From NCBI GenBank assembly GCA_022710975.1, contig JAKLGA010000018.1, forward strand, positions 1 to 64,000: a DNA stretch of 64,000 bases, in the 5' to 3' direction. This DNA comes from Myxococcota bacterium. Its GTDB lineage: Bacteria > Myxococcota > B64-G9. Of the stretch, positions 53,295 through 61,522 are shown one piece after another. The notes under the pieces are model-generated. The model was given only the letters and a program-made list of their open reading frames with translations, was not told where the DNA came from and made no database searches. Position 1 is the first letter of the stretch. Each line of letters opens with the position of its first letter. A program made the position numbers and the translations under genes.

Positions 53295-55484
53295 ATGGCA
53301 TACGACTACACCAAGCGGACCGACCTCAAGGGCGACGTGGACAAGCAGAAGCAGGCCCACAAGGTGCTCAAGGAGATCACCTTCAAGCCCGCCCTGCCCC
53401 AGCGCGGGTACAACGACCGCACCCTGTACGTGAACCTGACCGATCTGACCATCGAGGAGCGGCCCGTCACCCAGCAGATGAAGGACAAGTTCATCGGCGG
53501 GCGCGGCTTCGGCCTGTGGTTCCTGTGGAACGCGACCCAGGCCAGCACCCGGTGGAACGACCCGGAGAACGAGCTGATCATCGCCCCGGGGCCGCTGGCC
53601 GGGAACACCCAGTACCCGGGTTCGGGCAAGTCGCTCGTGGTCACCCTGTCGCCCATGACCGACATCCCCATCGACTGCAACGTGGGGGGCTACTTCGGGC
53701 CGCTGATGAAGTTCTGCGGCTTCGACGCGCTGGAGATCCAGGGCAAGGCCGCGCGGGACGTGATCCTGGTGATCGACGGGCCGAAGGGCCGCATCGCCAT
53801 CGAGGAGGCGCCGCTGGAGAACGTGGACAGCCACGTGGCGGCCGAGGTGTTCACCCACCAGTACGCGGACGACGAGAAGGATCTGCCCAACGTGTCGGTG
53901 GTGTCCGCCGGCCGGGCCGCGGACCACACCCGCATCGGCTGCCTGAACTTCTCCTGGTACGATCTGCGCCGCAAGGCCACCCGGCTGAAGCAGGCCGGCC
54001 GCGGCGGCACCGGCACCGTGTTCCGGGACAAGAAGCTCAAGGCCCTGGTGGTGCACGGCTTCCCGGTCAAGGGCGACCAGAACAACCCGGCCGACCTCGA
54101 GCGCATCGCCAGGATCGGGGTCAAGATGCACAAGGAGCTGCACGACTTCGACGACTCCCAGTGCCACATGCGCCGCCAGGGCACCGCGCACCTGGTGGAG
54201 ATCATGGACGCCTACGATCTGCTGCCGGTGCACAACTTCCAGTACGGCAACCACCCGGACACCCCCAGGATCAACTCCCAGGTCTGGGACAAGCGCTTCA
54301 CCCAGGGCATCCCGGACGGGTGCTGGTACGGCTGCAGCATGGCCTGCAGCAAGGGCGCGGACGAGCACCAGGTAATGACGGGGCCCTACCGGGGCCACAG
54401 CAACACGGTCGACGGGCCGGAGTACGAGACCGCGGCCGGGGTCGGCGCGAACTGCGGCATCTTCGACCCGGACTGGCTGCTGGAGTGCAACTTCTACTGC
54501 GACGTGTACGGCATCGACACCATCTCCTTCGGCACCCTGTGCGCCTTCTGCATGGAGTGCTGGCAGCGCGGCATCCTGAACGCGGAGCGCACCGGCGGCC
54601 TGGAGATCAAGTTCGGCAGCGGCCCGGCCCAGCTGGAGCTGATGCACCAGATGGCCGAGGGCCGGGGCTTCGGGCTCATCGCCGGCCAGGGCGTGGCCCG
54701 CATGAAGAAGATCTTCGCCGAGAAGGGCTGGGGCGAAGCGCAGCTCCTCAACGACATCGGCATGGAGGTCAAGGGGCTCGAGTTCAGCCAGTACATGTCC
54801 AAGGAGTCCCTGGCCCAGCAGGGCGGGTACTCGCTCACCAACAAGGGCCCGCAGCACGACGAGGCCTGGCTGATCTTCATGGACATGGTCAACAAGCAGA
54901 TCCCCACCTTCGAGGACAAGGCCGAGGCGCTGTTCTACTTCCCCATCTTCCGCACCTGGTTCGGGCTGAACGGCCTGTGCAAGCTGCCCTGGAACGACAT
55001 CGAGCCGGCCGACAACGCCAGGACCCCCGAGCCGGCCAAGGTGCCCGAGCACGTGCAGAACTACTGCGAGCTGTTCGCCGGCATCACCGGCCGGGAGATC
55101 GACAGGCACGAGCTCCTCCGCATGTCCCGTGGGGTGTACAACTTCCAGCGCGTGTTCAACCTGCGCCAGGGCAAGGGCCAGCGCGCCCACGACCGGCCGC
55201 CCTACCGCGCGGTGGGTCCGGTGACCGTCGAGGAGTACACCTCGCGGGCCGAGCGCTACGACAAGCAGCTCAAGGAGATCCTGGGCGTCGATCCGGCCGG
55301 GAAGAGCGTGGAGGAGAAGATGGCGCTCACCCGCGAGCACCGCGAGGCGCAGTACGAGAAGCTCATGGACGCGGTGTACAAGCGGCGCGGCTGGACCCCG
55401 AACGGCGTGCCCACCCTGGAGACCCTGAAGGAGGTCGGCATGGACTTTCCGGAGCTGGTCGCGGTGGTCGAGCAGCACCTCTAG
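53295..55484 (+). CDS. aor: Tungsten-containing aldehyde:ferredoxin oxidoreductase
   Basis: The protein has 729 residues. The N-terminal AOR domain has FIGGRGFGLWFLW, IIAPGPLAGNTQYPGSGK and GRGGTGTVFRDKKLKAL. The Fe-S cysteines are in GCWYGCSMACSKG (C-x3-C-x3-C, around residue 346), with the fourth in NGLCKLPW. YGIDTISFGTLCAFCMECW is the bis-tungstopterin region. Such enzymes oxidise aldehydes to acids or run in reverse on acids with low-potential ferredoxin. It uses the ferredoxin subunit upstream; the MoaD/ThiS-like protein downstream is likely for cofactor. The long form, near 730 residues, exceeds the 605 of Pyrococcus AOR. Confidence 0.9.
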   Translation: MAYDYTKRTDLKGDVDKQKQAHKVLKEITFKPALPQRGYNDRTLYVNLTDLTIEERPVTQQMKDKFIGGRGFGLWFLWNATQASTRWNDPENELIIAPGPLAGNTQYPGSGKSLVVTLSPMTDIPIDCNVGGYFGPLMKFCGFDALEIQGKAARDVILVIDGPKGRIAIEEAPLENVDSHVAAEVFTHQYADDEKDLPNVSVVSAGRAADHTRIGCLNFSWYDLRRKATRLKQAGRGGTGTVFRDKKLKALVVHGFPVKGDQNNPADLERIARIGVKMHKELHDFDDSQCHMRRQGTAHLVEIMDAYDLLPVHNFQYGNHPDTPRINSQVWDKRFTQGIPDGCWYGCSMACSKGADEHQVMTGPYRGHSNTVDGPEYETAAGVGANCGIFDPDWLLECNFYCDVYGIDTISFGTLCAFCMECWQRGILNAERTGGLEIKFGSGPAQLELMHQMAEGRGFGLIAGQGVARMKKIFAEKGWGEAQLLNDIGMEVKGLEFSQYMSKESLAQQGGYSLTNKGPQHDEAWLIFMDMVNKQIPTFEDKAEALFYFPIFRTWFGLNGLCKLPWNDIEPADNARTPEPAKVPEHVQNYCELFAGITGREIDRHELLRMSRGVYNFQRVFNLRQGKGQRAHDRPPYRAVGPVTVEEYTSRAERYDKQLKEILGVDPAGKSVEEKMALTREHREAQYEKLMDAVYKRRGWTPNGVPTLETLKEVGMDFPELVAVVEQHL

Positions 55485-55491
55485 AAGGACC

Positions 55492-55689
55492 ATGATCACG
55501 GTCAACGGCGATCCCCTGGAGCACGAGGAGGGCCTCACGGTCCAGGGGATCCTCGAAGCCAAGAACTACAAGTTCCCCCTGCTGATCGCCTTCGTGAACG
55601 GCAAGCTGGTCAAGCGCGAGGACTACCGGACGACCGTCGTCCCCGACGGCGCGGTGGTGCAGATCACGCACCTCATGGGAGGGGGATAG
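55492..55689 (+). CDS. ThiS/MoaD-like small protein
   Basis: The protein has 65 residues and ends in G-G-G, the di-glycine tail of ThiS/MoaD ubiquitin-like sulfur carriers. The fold pattern is typical: MITVNGDPLEHEEGLTVQGIL, then LIAFVNGKLVKREDY, TTVVPDGAVVQITHLMGGG. Beside aor it most likely carries sulfur for the dithiolene of the tungsten cofactor. The aor stop is 7 bases upstream. Confidence 0.85.
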   Translation: MITVNGDPLEHEEGLTVQGILEAKNYKFPLLIAFVNGKLVKREDYRTTVVPDGAVVQITHLMGGG

Positions 55690-55692
55690 ATC

Positions 55693-55741
55693 GTGCTTCG
55701 TGCATAGTGCTTCGATGCACTATGCACGATGCACGATGCAC
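55693..55741. repeat. Heptamer-periodic palindromic repeat, site 3
   Basis: Seven contiguous 7-base units start 4 bases after the ThiS-like stop. Three follow GTGCNNN (55693-55713) and four the inverted NNNGCAC (55714-55741). A perfect 12-bp inverted repeat GTGCATAGTGC/GCACTATGCAC lies within 55700-55727. Its far end is 7 bases from the convergent metallohydrolase stop. No T tract. Confidence 0.85.
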
Positions 55742-55747
55742 GGTTCC

Positions 55748-56848
55748 TCAGTTGACCCTGTGCGGCTTCCCCGTGGTCGTGGCCTCGATGACCACCGTGC
55801 CGTCCCAGCCCGTGCCGTAGACCGCCCGCTCGATCCACATGGGCTCGAACTGCTTGGCCTTGGTCGCCACGGGCACGTGCACCACGGGCTTGCGGCGGAC
55901 GTGCACCACGCTGAGCAGCCGCTCGACCGCGTTCCTGCGCGGGTGGCCGTAGGCCCAGGCGGACCACTCGATCTCGCGCTCGGGCTTGCCCATCATGATG
56001 ACCGCCACGTCGGGCGAGACGGCCTCCAGGAGCTCGGGGGAGGTGGCGTTCCAGCTCCCGTGGTGCCCGACCTTGAGCACGTCGGCGTCGAGCAGCCTGG
56101 AGCCCTCCAGGCGGGCCCGCAGCGAGTGGACCCCCCGCTCCTCCAGGTCCCCCATCAGCAGGACCGAGGTGGCGCCGAAGTCCACGCGCAGCACCAGGCT
56201 GTGGTTGTTGATGTTCTCGTACTCGAACTTCTCCCAGTCCTCCGGCTGTCGGCCCGGCGAGCTGAAGAGCACCTGGATCTTCGGATCCACGGCCTCGCAG
56301 CGGATCGGGTCGATGACGGCCCCGCTGAGCCCGCGCTCGGGCGGCAGGTCCTCCAGGCGGATCTTCTGCAGGTGCACCCCGCGCACCTCCGCCCACTCGT
56401 GCAGCCTCTTCTGCTCGGCGCCGCCGGACGAGGACTCCAGGCCGTCGGTGATCATGTGGACCACCCGGTAGGGCGATCGGTCCCCGACGAGCAGGCCGGT
56501 CCCCTGGACGTGATCGAAGTGCGGGTGGGTGACGGCCACCAGCTCGAACGTGTTCACCAGGTCGGGGCGCCGGGCGAAGAACCCGGCCAGGTACTCGGCC
56601 AGGTTCTCGACGCCGTCGTACACCTTGTTCTTCTCGGCGCCGAGGTCGACCAGCATGGCGGCGCAGGGGAACTCGAACAGGATGGCGTCACCCTGGCCGA
56701 CGTCGATGAAGTGCACCCGCATGGTGGTGCGGGGATCCGCACGCTCCCGGGGCGGGGCGCGGTGGGGCACCGCAGAGTGCTTGGGGCAGCCGGACAGCCC
56801 CAGGGCCAGCAGGAGGGCGACGAGCATTCGCAGGCTGGATGTCCTCAT
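55748..56848 (-). CDS. ComEC-like metallo-beta-lactamase-fold lipoprotein
   Basis: The protein has 366 residues with a lipoprotein signal (LALGLSGC). The fold matches the extracellular hydrolase domain of ComEC/Rec2: HFIDVGQGDAILFEF, the metal site VTHPHFDHVQGT (H-x-H-x-D-H), VLLMGDLEERG, and LKVGHHGSWNATSPELLE. Such domains may cut nucleic acid strands during uptake; here the membrane channel part is missing. The leaderless extended -10 at 56857-56865 selects ATG 56848. It is divergent from a Cys-rich lipoprotein gene. Confidence 0.85.
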   Translation of the reverse strand: MRTSSLRMLVALLLALGLSGCPKHSAVPHRAPPRERADPRTTMRVHFIDVGQGDAILFEFPCAAMLVDLGAEKNKVYDGVENLAEYLAGFFARRPDLVNTFELVAVTHPHFDHVQGTGLLVGDRSPYRVVHMITDGLESSSGGAEQKRLHEWAEVRGVHLQKIRLEDLPPERGLSGAVIDPIRCEAVDPKIQVLFSSPGRQPEDWEKFEYENINNHSLVLRVDFGATSVLLMGDLEERGVHSLRARLEGSRLLDADVLKVGHHGSWNATSPELLEAVSPDVAVIMMGKPEREIEWSAWAYGHPRRNAVERLLSVVHVRRKPVVHVPVATKAKQFEPMWIERAVYGTGWDGTVVIEATTTGKPHRVN

Positions 56849-56856
56849 GGAGACGC

Positions 56857-56862
56857 ATGCTA
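56857..56862 (-). promoter_or_regulatory. Leaderless extended -10 for the metallohydrolase gene
   Basis: Minus strand: TGC-TAGCAT, the -10 at 56857-56862 with TGC at 56863-56865, followed by 8 nt to ATG 56848. No -35 near consensus and no ribosome site. Confidence 0.55.
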
Positions 56863-56867
56863 GCACC

Positions 56868-56896
56868 TTGACCCCGTCCCTGGGGAGGAGGATTCT
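56868..56896 (+). promoter_or_regulatory. Promoter for the Cys-rich lipoprotein gene
   Basis: TTGACC (56868-56873), 17-nt spacer, GATTCT (56891-56896). ATG 56919 is 22 nt downstream. It overlaps the divergent promoter region. Confidence 0.45.
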
Positions 56897-56918
56897 CGGG
56901 GCTGAGAGGGGCCGAACC

Positions 56919-57944
56919 ATGAGCGCGGAGAACCGGGGAGTGTCCGTGGCCTGGACGTGCTGGTGGTGCCTGTGGCTCGCGGCCGGAGGGCTGCCCGCCG
57001 GCTGCGACGGGGGCGCGGACCCGGCGGACGCGGCCATCGACGGCGACGGCGCGACCGAGGACGGCGGCGCGGACGCGGCAGACGCCCTGGACGGCGCGGA
57101 CGGGGCGCAGCCCCTGCCTTCGGTCTGCCCGCGCTGCGCGCCCGCCTGCGCGGGCAAGCAGTGCGGCCCGGACAGCTGCGGCGGGGCGTGCGGGGACTGC
57201 CTCGAGAGCGGCCTGGGCAACGCCTGCCCGGACGGCATCTGCGCCTGGGCCGACCCGCCCGACTGCACCGGCCGGGTGTGCGGGGACGACGGCATGGGCG
57301 GGGCGTGCGGCGAGTGCCCGGCCGGCTGGAGCTGCTCCCCCCAGGGCCGGTGCGAGTCCGTGACCGGCGACTGCGGCGGCGTGCCCGCGACCGGCCTGTG
57401 CCTGAGCGGGCGGAGCGTGTACTGCCAGGCCGGAGTGCTGAACCACGAGGCCTGCATGTTCGGGGCCTGCGTCCTCGATCCGCTCTCCCAGAAGGCGAGC
57501 TGCGAGGAGGCGCCCTGCCTGCCGCGCTGCTTCGGCCGCACCTGTGGCGACGACGGCTGCGGCGGGACCTGCGGGGACTGCGCGGCGGGAGAGCGCTGCC
57601 AGGCCGAGCTCGGGGTATGCCTCCCGGAGAGCGGCTGCGGGGGCCTCGGCGACGAGGGCGCCTGCCGGGGTGAGGTGCTCGTCACCTGCGAGGACGGGCG
57701 CCCGCGGACCGAGGCCTGCCTGCCGCTCGGCAAGGTGTGCGTCCCGGCCACGCCAGGCACCCGGGCCGGCTGCTGCATGCCGCGGGCCGACGAGCCCTGC
57801 GGCGCGCTGCCCGACCACGGCCAGTGCGAGAAGGACTACCTCCTGACCTGCCGCCACGGCGTGCTCGCGTTCCAGAACTGCGAGTGGAGCTGGTACGCGC
57901 GCTGCGTCCGCACCGGGCTGCAGTCCCACGGCTGCGGCGTCTGA
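56919..57944 (+). CDS. Cysteine-rich secreted lipoprotein with repeated CGxDxCGGxCGxC units
   Basis: The protein has 341 residues. The lipobox is LPAGC (Cys near residue 29), followed by an acidic spacer rich in Asp/Gly/Ala. Repeats of a CG-x-D-x-CGG-x-CG-x-C type occur at about residues 82-95 (GPDSCGGACGDC), 118-130 (GDDGMGGACGEC) and 202-212 (GDDGCGGTCGDC). In total about 50 Cys suggest many disulfides. Such Cys-rich repeats are common in myxobacterial exported proteins; no function is assigned. Confidence 0.8.
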   Translation: MSAENRGVSVAWTCWWCLWLAAGGLPAGCDGGADPADAAIDGDGATEDGGADAADALDGADGAQPLPSVCPRCAPACAGKQCGPDSCGGACGDCLESGLGNACPDGICAWADPPDCTGRVCGDDGMGGACGECPAGWSCSPQGRCESVTGDCGGVPATGLCLSGRSVYCQAGVLNHEACMFGACVLDPLSQKASCEEAPCLPRCFGRTCGDDGCGGTCGDCAAGERCQAELGVCLPESGCGGLGDEGACRGEVLVTCEDGRPRTEACLPLGKVCVPATPGTRAGCCMPRADEPCGALPDHGQCEKDYLLTCRHGVLAFQNCEWSWYARCVRTGLQSHGCGV

Positions 57945-57952
57945 GGGCCAGG

Positions 57953-58747
57953 ATGCGCAACCCCCGATCAGGCCAGGGTCTGCTCTGCCTCGCCCTCGCG
58001 CTGGCCTCGTGCGCCGCGCCCCTGGCGGAGGATCGCCCCGCGCCCGGGCCTGCCCAGGGCCAGCCCACCGGCTGCGCGGACCCGCCCGGCGCGGAGGCCG
58101 TGCTCGAGGTGCAGGCGTTCGACGGCCGGGGGAAGAGCCTGGCCGCCGAGGTGTGGGTGGACGGGCACAGGGTGGGCGCCGCGCCCGGGCGCTTCGTGGT
58201 GCCCGCTTGCTCGCGGGAGGTCGAGGTCCGGCACCCCGAGGAGGGCGCATTCAGGCGGCCGCTCTCCCTCGAGGCGAACCAGCGCACCGCCCTGCTGGTC
58301 GAGCTGCAGGCCCGGACCGTGGCGAGCGGCCAGGCCCTGGTCCCGGCCGCCGAGTTCGTGGAGGCGCGAACCCTGATGAGCTGGCGCCGCGGGGGCGAGA
58401 GCCCCGAGTACCCCGAGGCCGCGCGCCAGGCGGGCAAGCAGACCACCGTGGCCTGCAAGCTGTACCTCACCCCCGAGGGCGGAGTGGGAGACGTCGTCTT
58501 CCTGGAGGGCGACCCGGAGTTCTACCCGGCCGTACGCCTGGCCGTCCTGGGCTGGAAGTTCGCGCCCGAGGCGCTCCGTGGCCAGACTCTCCCGCCCTTC
58601 ACCGTGGCCAGGTTCGGCTTCGCGCTCGATTGCCTGGAACAGGTGGGCGTCCTCTGCCGGGAGAAGAGCCGCCTCCTGCGCACCAAGCGAATCAACGAGG
58701 GGCAGGTCGGGAACTTCGAGAACGAGCCGTTCTGGCTCCGCAGGTAG
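57953..58747 (+). CDS. TonB C-terminal-domain-like lipoprotein
   Basis: The protein has 264 residues, with lipobox LALASC. After a beta-rich spacer (PEGA-like, VLEVQAFDGRGKSLAAEVWVDGHRVG) the last 130 residues resemble a TonB-C fold: SPEYPEAARQAGKQTTVACKLYLTPEGGVGDVVFLEGDPEFYPAVRLAVLGWKF. TonB-C domains usually couple to outer-membrane partners; lacking a TM/PPT spacer, this one probably only binds. The ATG comes 9 bases after the previous gene, so the two are co-transcribed. Confidence 0.75.
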   Translation: MRNPRSGQGLLCLALALASCAAPLAEDRPAPGPAQGQPTGCADPPGAEAVLEVQAFDGRGKSLAAEVWVDGHRVGAAPGRFVVPACSREVEVRHPEEGAFRRPLSLEANQRTALLVELQARTVASGQALVPAAEFVEARTLMSWRRGGESPEYPEAARQAGKQTTVACKLYLTPEGGVGDVVFLEGDPEFYPAVRLAVLGWKFAPEALRGQTLPPFTVARFGFALDCLEQVGVLCREKSRLLRTKRINEGQVGNFENEPFWLRR

Positions 58748-58756
58748 GCGCCGCCC

Positions 58757-59776
58757 CTACGCGGGCGGAGCCGGGGTCGCGGGCCGCGAGGCCGTTACCA
58801 GGCGGTCCTCGAGCTCCGCCAGATCGAAGGGCAGCGGGGACTCGAAGGCGAGCAGCTCCCGGGTGCGCGGGTGGCGGAAGCCGAGCTTGTGCGCGTGCAG
58901 CGCCTGGCGCGCGGGCTGGAGCTCCAGGGGGAACGAGCGCTCCGAGCGCCCGCCGTACAGCGTGTCCCCGAGCAGGGGATGGCCCGCGTCGCACAGGTGC
59001 ACCCGCACCTGGTGCGTGCGGCCGGTCATGAGGCGCACCGCCACCTTGAGCGCGCCCCAGCCGGGGCCGGCGAAGCGCCTGAGCACCTCGTACTCGCTGA
59101 GCGCCCGCTTGCCCCTGGCGACCTGCGAGGAGAAGCGCTTGCGGTGCACCGGGTGCCGGCCGTGGAGCGTGTCCCAGCGGCCCCGGTCCGGGAGCGCGGG
59201 CTGGCCCGGCCGGGCCACGGCGAAGGCCAGGTACAGCTTCTCCACGTCGTGGCGCTGGAACTGCTCGGACAGGTCCCGGTGGGCGCGATCGTTCTTGGCC
59301 ACCACCATGACCCCCGAGGTGTTCCGGTCCAGCCGGTGCACGATGCCCGGCCGCTCCACCCCGCCCACCCCCGAGAGGTCGTCACAGTGGGCCAGCAGCG
59401 CGTTCACCAGGGTGCCGTCCGGGCTGCCGGGCGCCGGGTGGACCACCAGTCCGGCGGGCTTGTCGAGCACGACCAGATCCTCGTCCTCGAGCAGGATGCG
59501 CAGCGGGATCTCCTGCGGCTCGGGCTCGGCCGGCGCGGGCGGCGGCACGCGGACCTCGAGGCGCTGTCCGGGCCGCACCCGGGCCGCGGCCCGGCTGCTC
59601 TGCCCGTCCACCAGCACCTGGCCCTGCTCGATCAGCCGCTGGACCTGGGCGCGGGAGAGCTCCTGGAAGCTCGCGGCCAGCAGCGCGTCGAGGCGCTGAC
59701 CACCAGCCTCGGCGTCCACCGTGACCACCAGGGTCCGGCCCACGGGCGGCGTGGGGCTGCGGGGCTTGGGGATCAC
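58757..59776 (-). CDS. RluA/RluD-family 23S rRNA pseudouridine synthase
   Basis: The protein has 339 residues from GTG 59776 (GTGA overlap). An S4 RNA-binding domain lies at about 25-90 (RLDALLAASFQELSRAQVQRLI). The catalytic domain has GIVHRLDRNTSGVMVVAKN with the essential Asp, then KLYLAFAVARPGQP, LMTGRTHQVRVHLCDAGHPLLGD. It isomerises uridines of large-subunit rRNA. RluD is the closest match of the S4-containing members. Confidence 0.92.
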   Translation of the reverse strand: MIPKPRSPTPPVGRTLVVTVDAEAGGQRLDALLAASFQELSRAQVQRLIEQGQVLVDGQSSRAAARVRPGQRLEVRVPPPAPAEPEPQEIPLRILLEDEDLVVLDKPAGLVVHPAPGSPDGTLVNALLAHCDDLSGVGGVERPGIVHRLDRNTSGVMVVAKNDRAHRDLSEQFQRHDVEKLYLAFAVARPGQPALPDRGRWDTLHGRHPVHRKRFSSQVARGKRALSEYEVLRRFAGPGWGALKVAVRLMTGRTHQVRVHLCDAGHPLLGDTLYGGRSERSFPLELQPARQALHAHKLGFRHPRTRELLAFESPLPFDLAELEDRLVTASRPATPAPPA

Positions 59777-60045
59777 CAGATCTTGGACTTGATGTGGGCC
59801 TTGGAGCGCAGGATGATGTCCACCACGGCGCGGTCGAAGAAGTTGGTGGAGGCGAACAGGTCGGCCGCCACGCGGCTGCGGTAGAGCTCCCGGCCCTCCT
59901 CGATCTCGTCCTTCAACACATCGAACAGGCTGTCGTTCTCGATGCCCTTGATGATCTTCTGCTCGTTGTAGAGGCTGATGTCCGAGGCGATAGCGCGCGC
60001 CAGCCTGGTGGCGGCTTCCCTGGTCGTGATGGGCGGCGGCGGCAT
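59773..60045 (-). CDS. Small conserved helical protein (unknown function)
   Basis: The protein has 90 residues, nearly all alpha-helical (TREAATRLARAIASDISLYNEQKIIKGI, then DVLKDEIEEGRELYRSRV). It is a hypothetical type common next to RluD genes in deltaproteobacteria, as far as I recall. ATG 60045 is chosen because GGAGG lies 7 nt before it; a GTG at 60066 would add 7 residues. It is coupled to the RluD gene (GTGA) and lies downstream of the promoter at 60095. Confidence 0.75.
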   Translation of the reverse strand: MPPPPITTREAATRLARAIASDISLYNEQKIIKGIENDSLFDVLKDEIEEGRELYRSRVAADLFASTNFFDRAVVDIILRSKAHIKSKIW

Positions 60046-60094
60046 GCCATCCTCCGTGATGGACACCGGTCATTCATCGGACGAAACTTGGCCG

Positions 60095-60123
60095 ATTCTT
60101 TCCAACTCTCCTCGATTTGTCAA
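60095..60123 (-). promoter_or_regulatory. Promoter for the helical protein/RluD operon
   Basis: Minus strand: TTGACA (60118-60123), 17-nt spacer, AAGAAT (60095-60100). The leader to ATG 60045 is about 43 nt and carries GGAGG. Confidence 0.65.
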
Positions 60124-60170
60124 GAACTCCCGTGCCCTGGCGACAGTCGTGACGCGGCGTGACGGGGCTG

Positions 60171-60199
60171 TTGACCCGCGCCCTGCCGCGGGGTAGCAT
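60171..60199 (+). promoter_or_regulatory. Near-leaderless promoter for the Ser/Thr kinase gene
   Basis: TTGACC (60171-60176), 17-nt spacer, TAGCAT (60194-60199), then 9 nt to ATG 60209 with no Shine-Dalgarno. Divergent from the promoter at 60095, 47 bases away. Confidence 0.7.
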
Positions 60200-60208
60200 G
60201 GCAGGCGC

Positions 60209-61522
60209 ATGACATTGAAGCACATGAACAATTGCGAGATCGTGGGCGAAATCGGCACCGGCGGGATGGCCGTGGTGTACAAGGCCGTGCAGAAGTCGCT
60301 CAACCGCCCGGTGGCCGTCAAGGTGCTCCGCTCGGAGTACGTGAACGACCCGCAGATCGTGGCGCGCTTCGTGCGCGAGGCCACCTCGGTGGCCGCGCTG
60401 CAGCACGAGAACATCGTGCACATCCATGATTTCGTGAAAGAAGACGGCACCTACCGGATGGTCATGGAGTACGTGGAGGGCATCGACCTCTTCGACCTCC
60501 TGGAGAAGGTGCACCACCTGCCTCCCAACGTGGGCGCCATCCTCGGCCTGGGGCTGTGCAGCGCCCTGGAGTACGCCCACTACCGCGGGATCATCCACCG
60601 CGACATCAAGCCCTCGAACGTGATCCTGTCCCGCAAGGGCGAGGTCAAGCTGATGGACTTCGGCATCGCCAGGGACGAGAACCTGGGCGATCTGACCCGG
60701 CCAGGCACCTCGCTGGGCACGCCGGCCTACATGTCCCCCGAGCAGATCATGGGGGTGAAGATCGACGCCCGCAGCGACATCTTCTCCTTCGGCATCGTGC
60801 TCTACCAGCTGCTCACCGGCCAGAAGCCCTTCGTGGAGGGCGCCGGCAAGAGCATCATGCACAAGATCCTCAACACCGAGTTCATCCGCCCGCGGCGCAT
60901 CAACCCCAACATCCCCCGGCGCCTGGAGCGCCTGGTGCTGCGCTGCCTGGCCAAGGAGCCGGTGGACCGCTTCCAGAGCACCGGCGAGCTGAAGCGCGCC
61001 CTCGAGTCCTACCTGACCCCGCGCGTCCGCATCCACTACAGCGCCCGGCTGGTGGCCTTCCTGGCCCACCGCGGGGTGGTGGGCGTGGAGGAAGCGCAGC
61101 GCTTCGTGATGCGCGGCGTGCTGGAGGACGCGGAGCTGGTGCGCGAGGACGAGGGGCTGCCCCCGCCGCTGCGCGCCCGGACGGTCGCCAAGGTGCAGGC
61201 CGGCCTGGGGGCGGCGGTGATCCTGTGGGTGCTGCTGGTGCACCTGGTGGCGGCGCTGAGCAGCGCCGGCGTGGAGGCCGCCCCGGCCGGCCCGCCGGGC
61301 GCCCTCAAGGTGGTGGCCTGGCCCTGGGCCGAGATCTTCATCGACGGGGCCTACGTGGACACCACCCCCGTCGATCGCGCCTTCGGCCTGAGCGCGGGGG
61401 TGCACGAGCTCACCCTCAAGAACCCCGCCTTCCGCACCGAGACGCGCAAGGTGCTGATCGAGCCGGGCCGCACCCAGAAGCTGGTGCTCGAGCTGACCCG
61501 CGCGAAGGGGCGCGCCCGATGA
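60209..61522 (+). CDS. Transmembrane Ser/Thr protein kinase with PEGA domain
   Basis: The protein has 437 residues. A Hanks-type kinase fills residues about 8-275: glycine loop [10 protein letters not shown], Lys in VAVKVL, catalytic [11 protein letters not shown] in LMDFGIAR, activation-segment [13 protein letters not shown] helix follows at about 335-352. The C-terminus is a PEGA domain (about 372-435: [22 protein letters not shown]), lying outside the membrane, which is common in myxobacterial envelope sensors. The next gene starts inside its stop (ATGA), so kinase and LysM protein are one unit. Confidence 0.92.
   Translation: MTLKHMNNCEIVGEIGTGGMAVVYKAVQKSLNRPVAVKVLRSEYVNDPQIVARFVREATSVAALQHENIVHIHDFVKEDGTYRMVMEYVEGIDLFDLLEKVHHLPPNVGAILGLGLCSALEYAHYRGIIHRDIKPSNVILSRKGEVKLMDFGIARDENLGDLTRPGTSLGTPAYMSPEQIMGVKIDARSDIFSFGIVLYQLLTGQKPFVEGAGKSIMHKILNTEFIRPRRINPNIPRRLERLVLRCLAKEPVDRFQSTGELKRALESYLTPRVRIHYSARLVAFLAHRGVVGVEEAQRFVMRGVLEDAELVREDEGLPPPLRARTVAKVQAGLGAAVILWVLLVHLVAALSSAGVEAAPAGPPGALKVVAWPWAEIFIDGAYVDTTPVDRAFGLSAGVHELTLKNPAFRTETRKVLIEPGRTQKLVLELTRAKGRAR

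Noticed and set aside
58751-58768. Short stem CCGCCC/GGGCGG between the TonB-like and RluD genes as a bidirectional terminator
   Set aside because: It is only 6 bp, overlaps the RluD stop and has no T tract in either direction.
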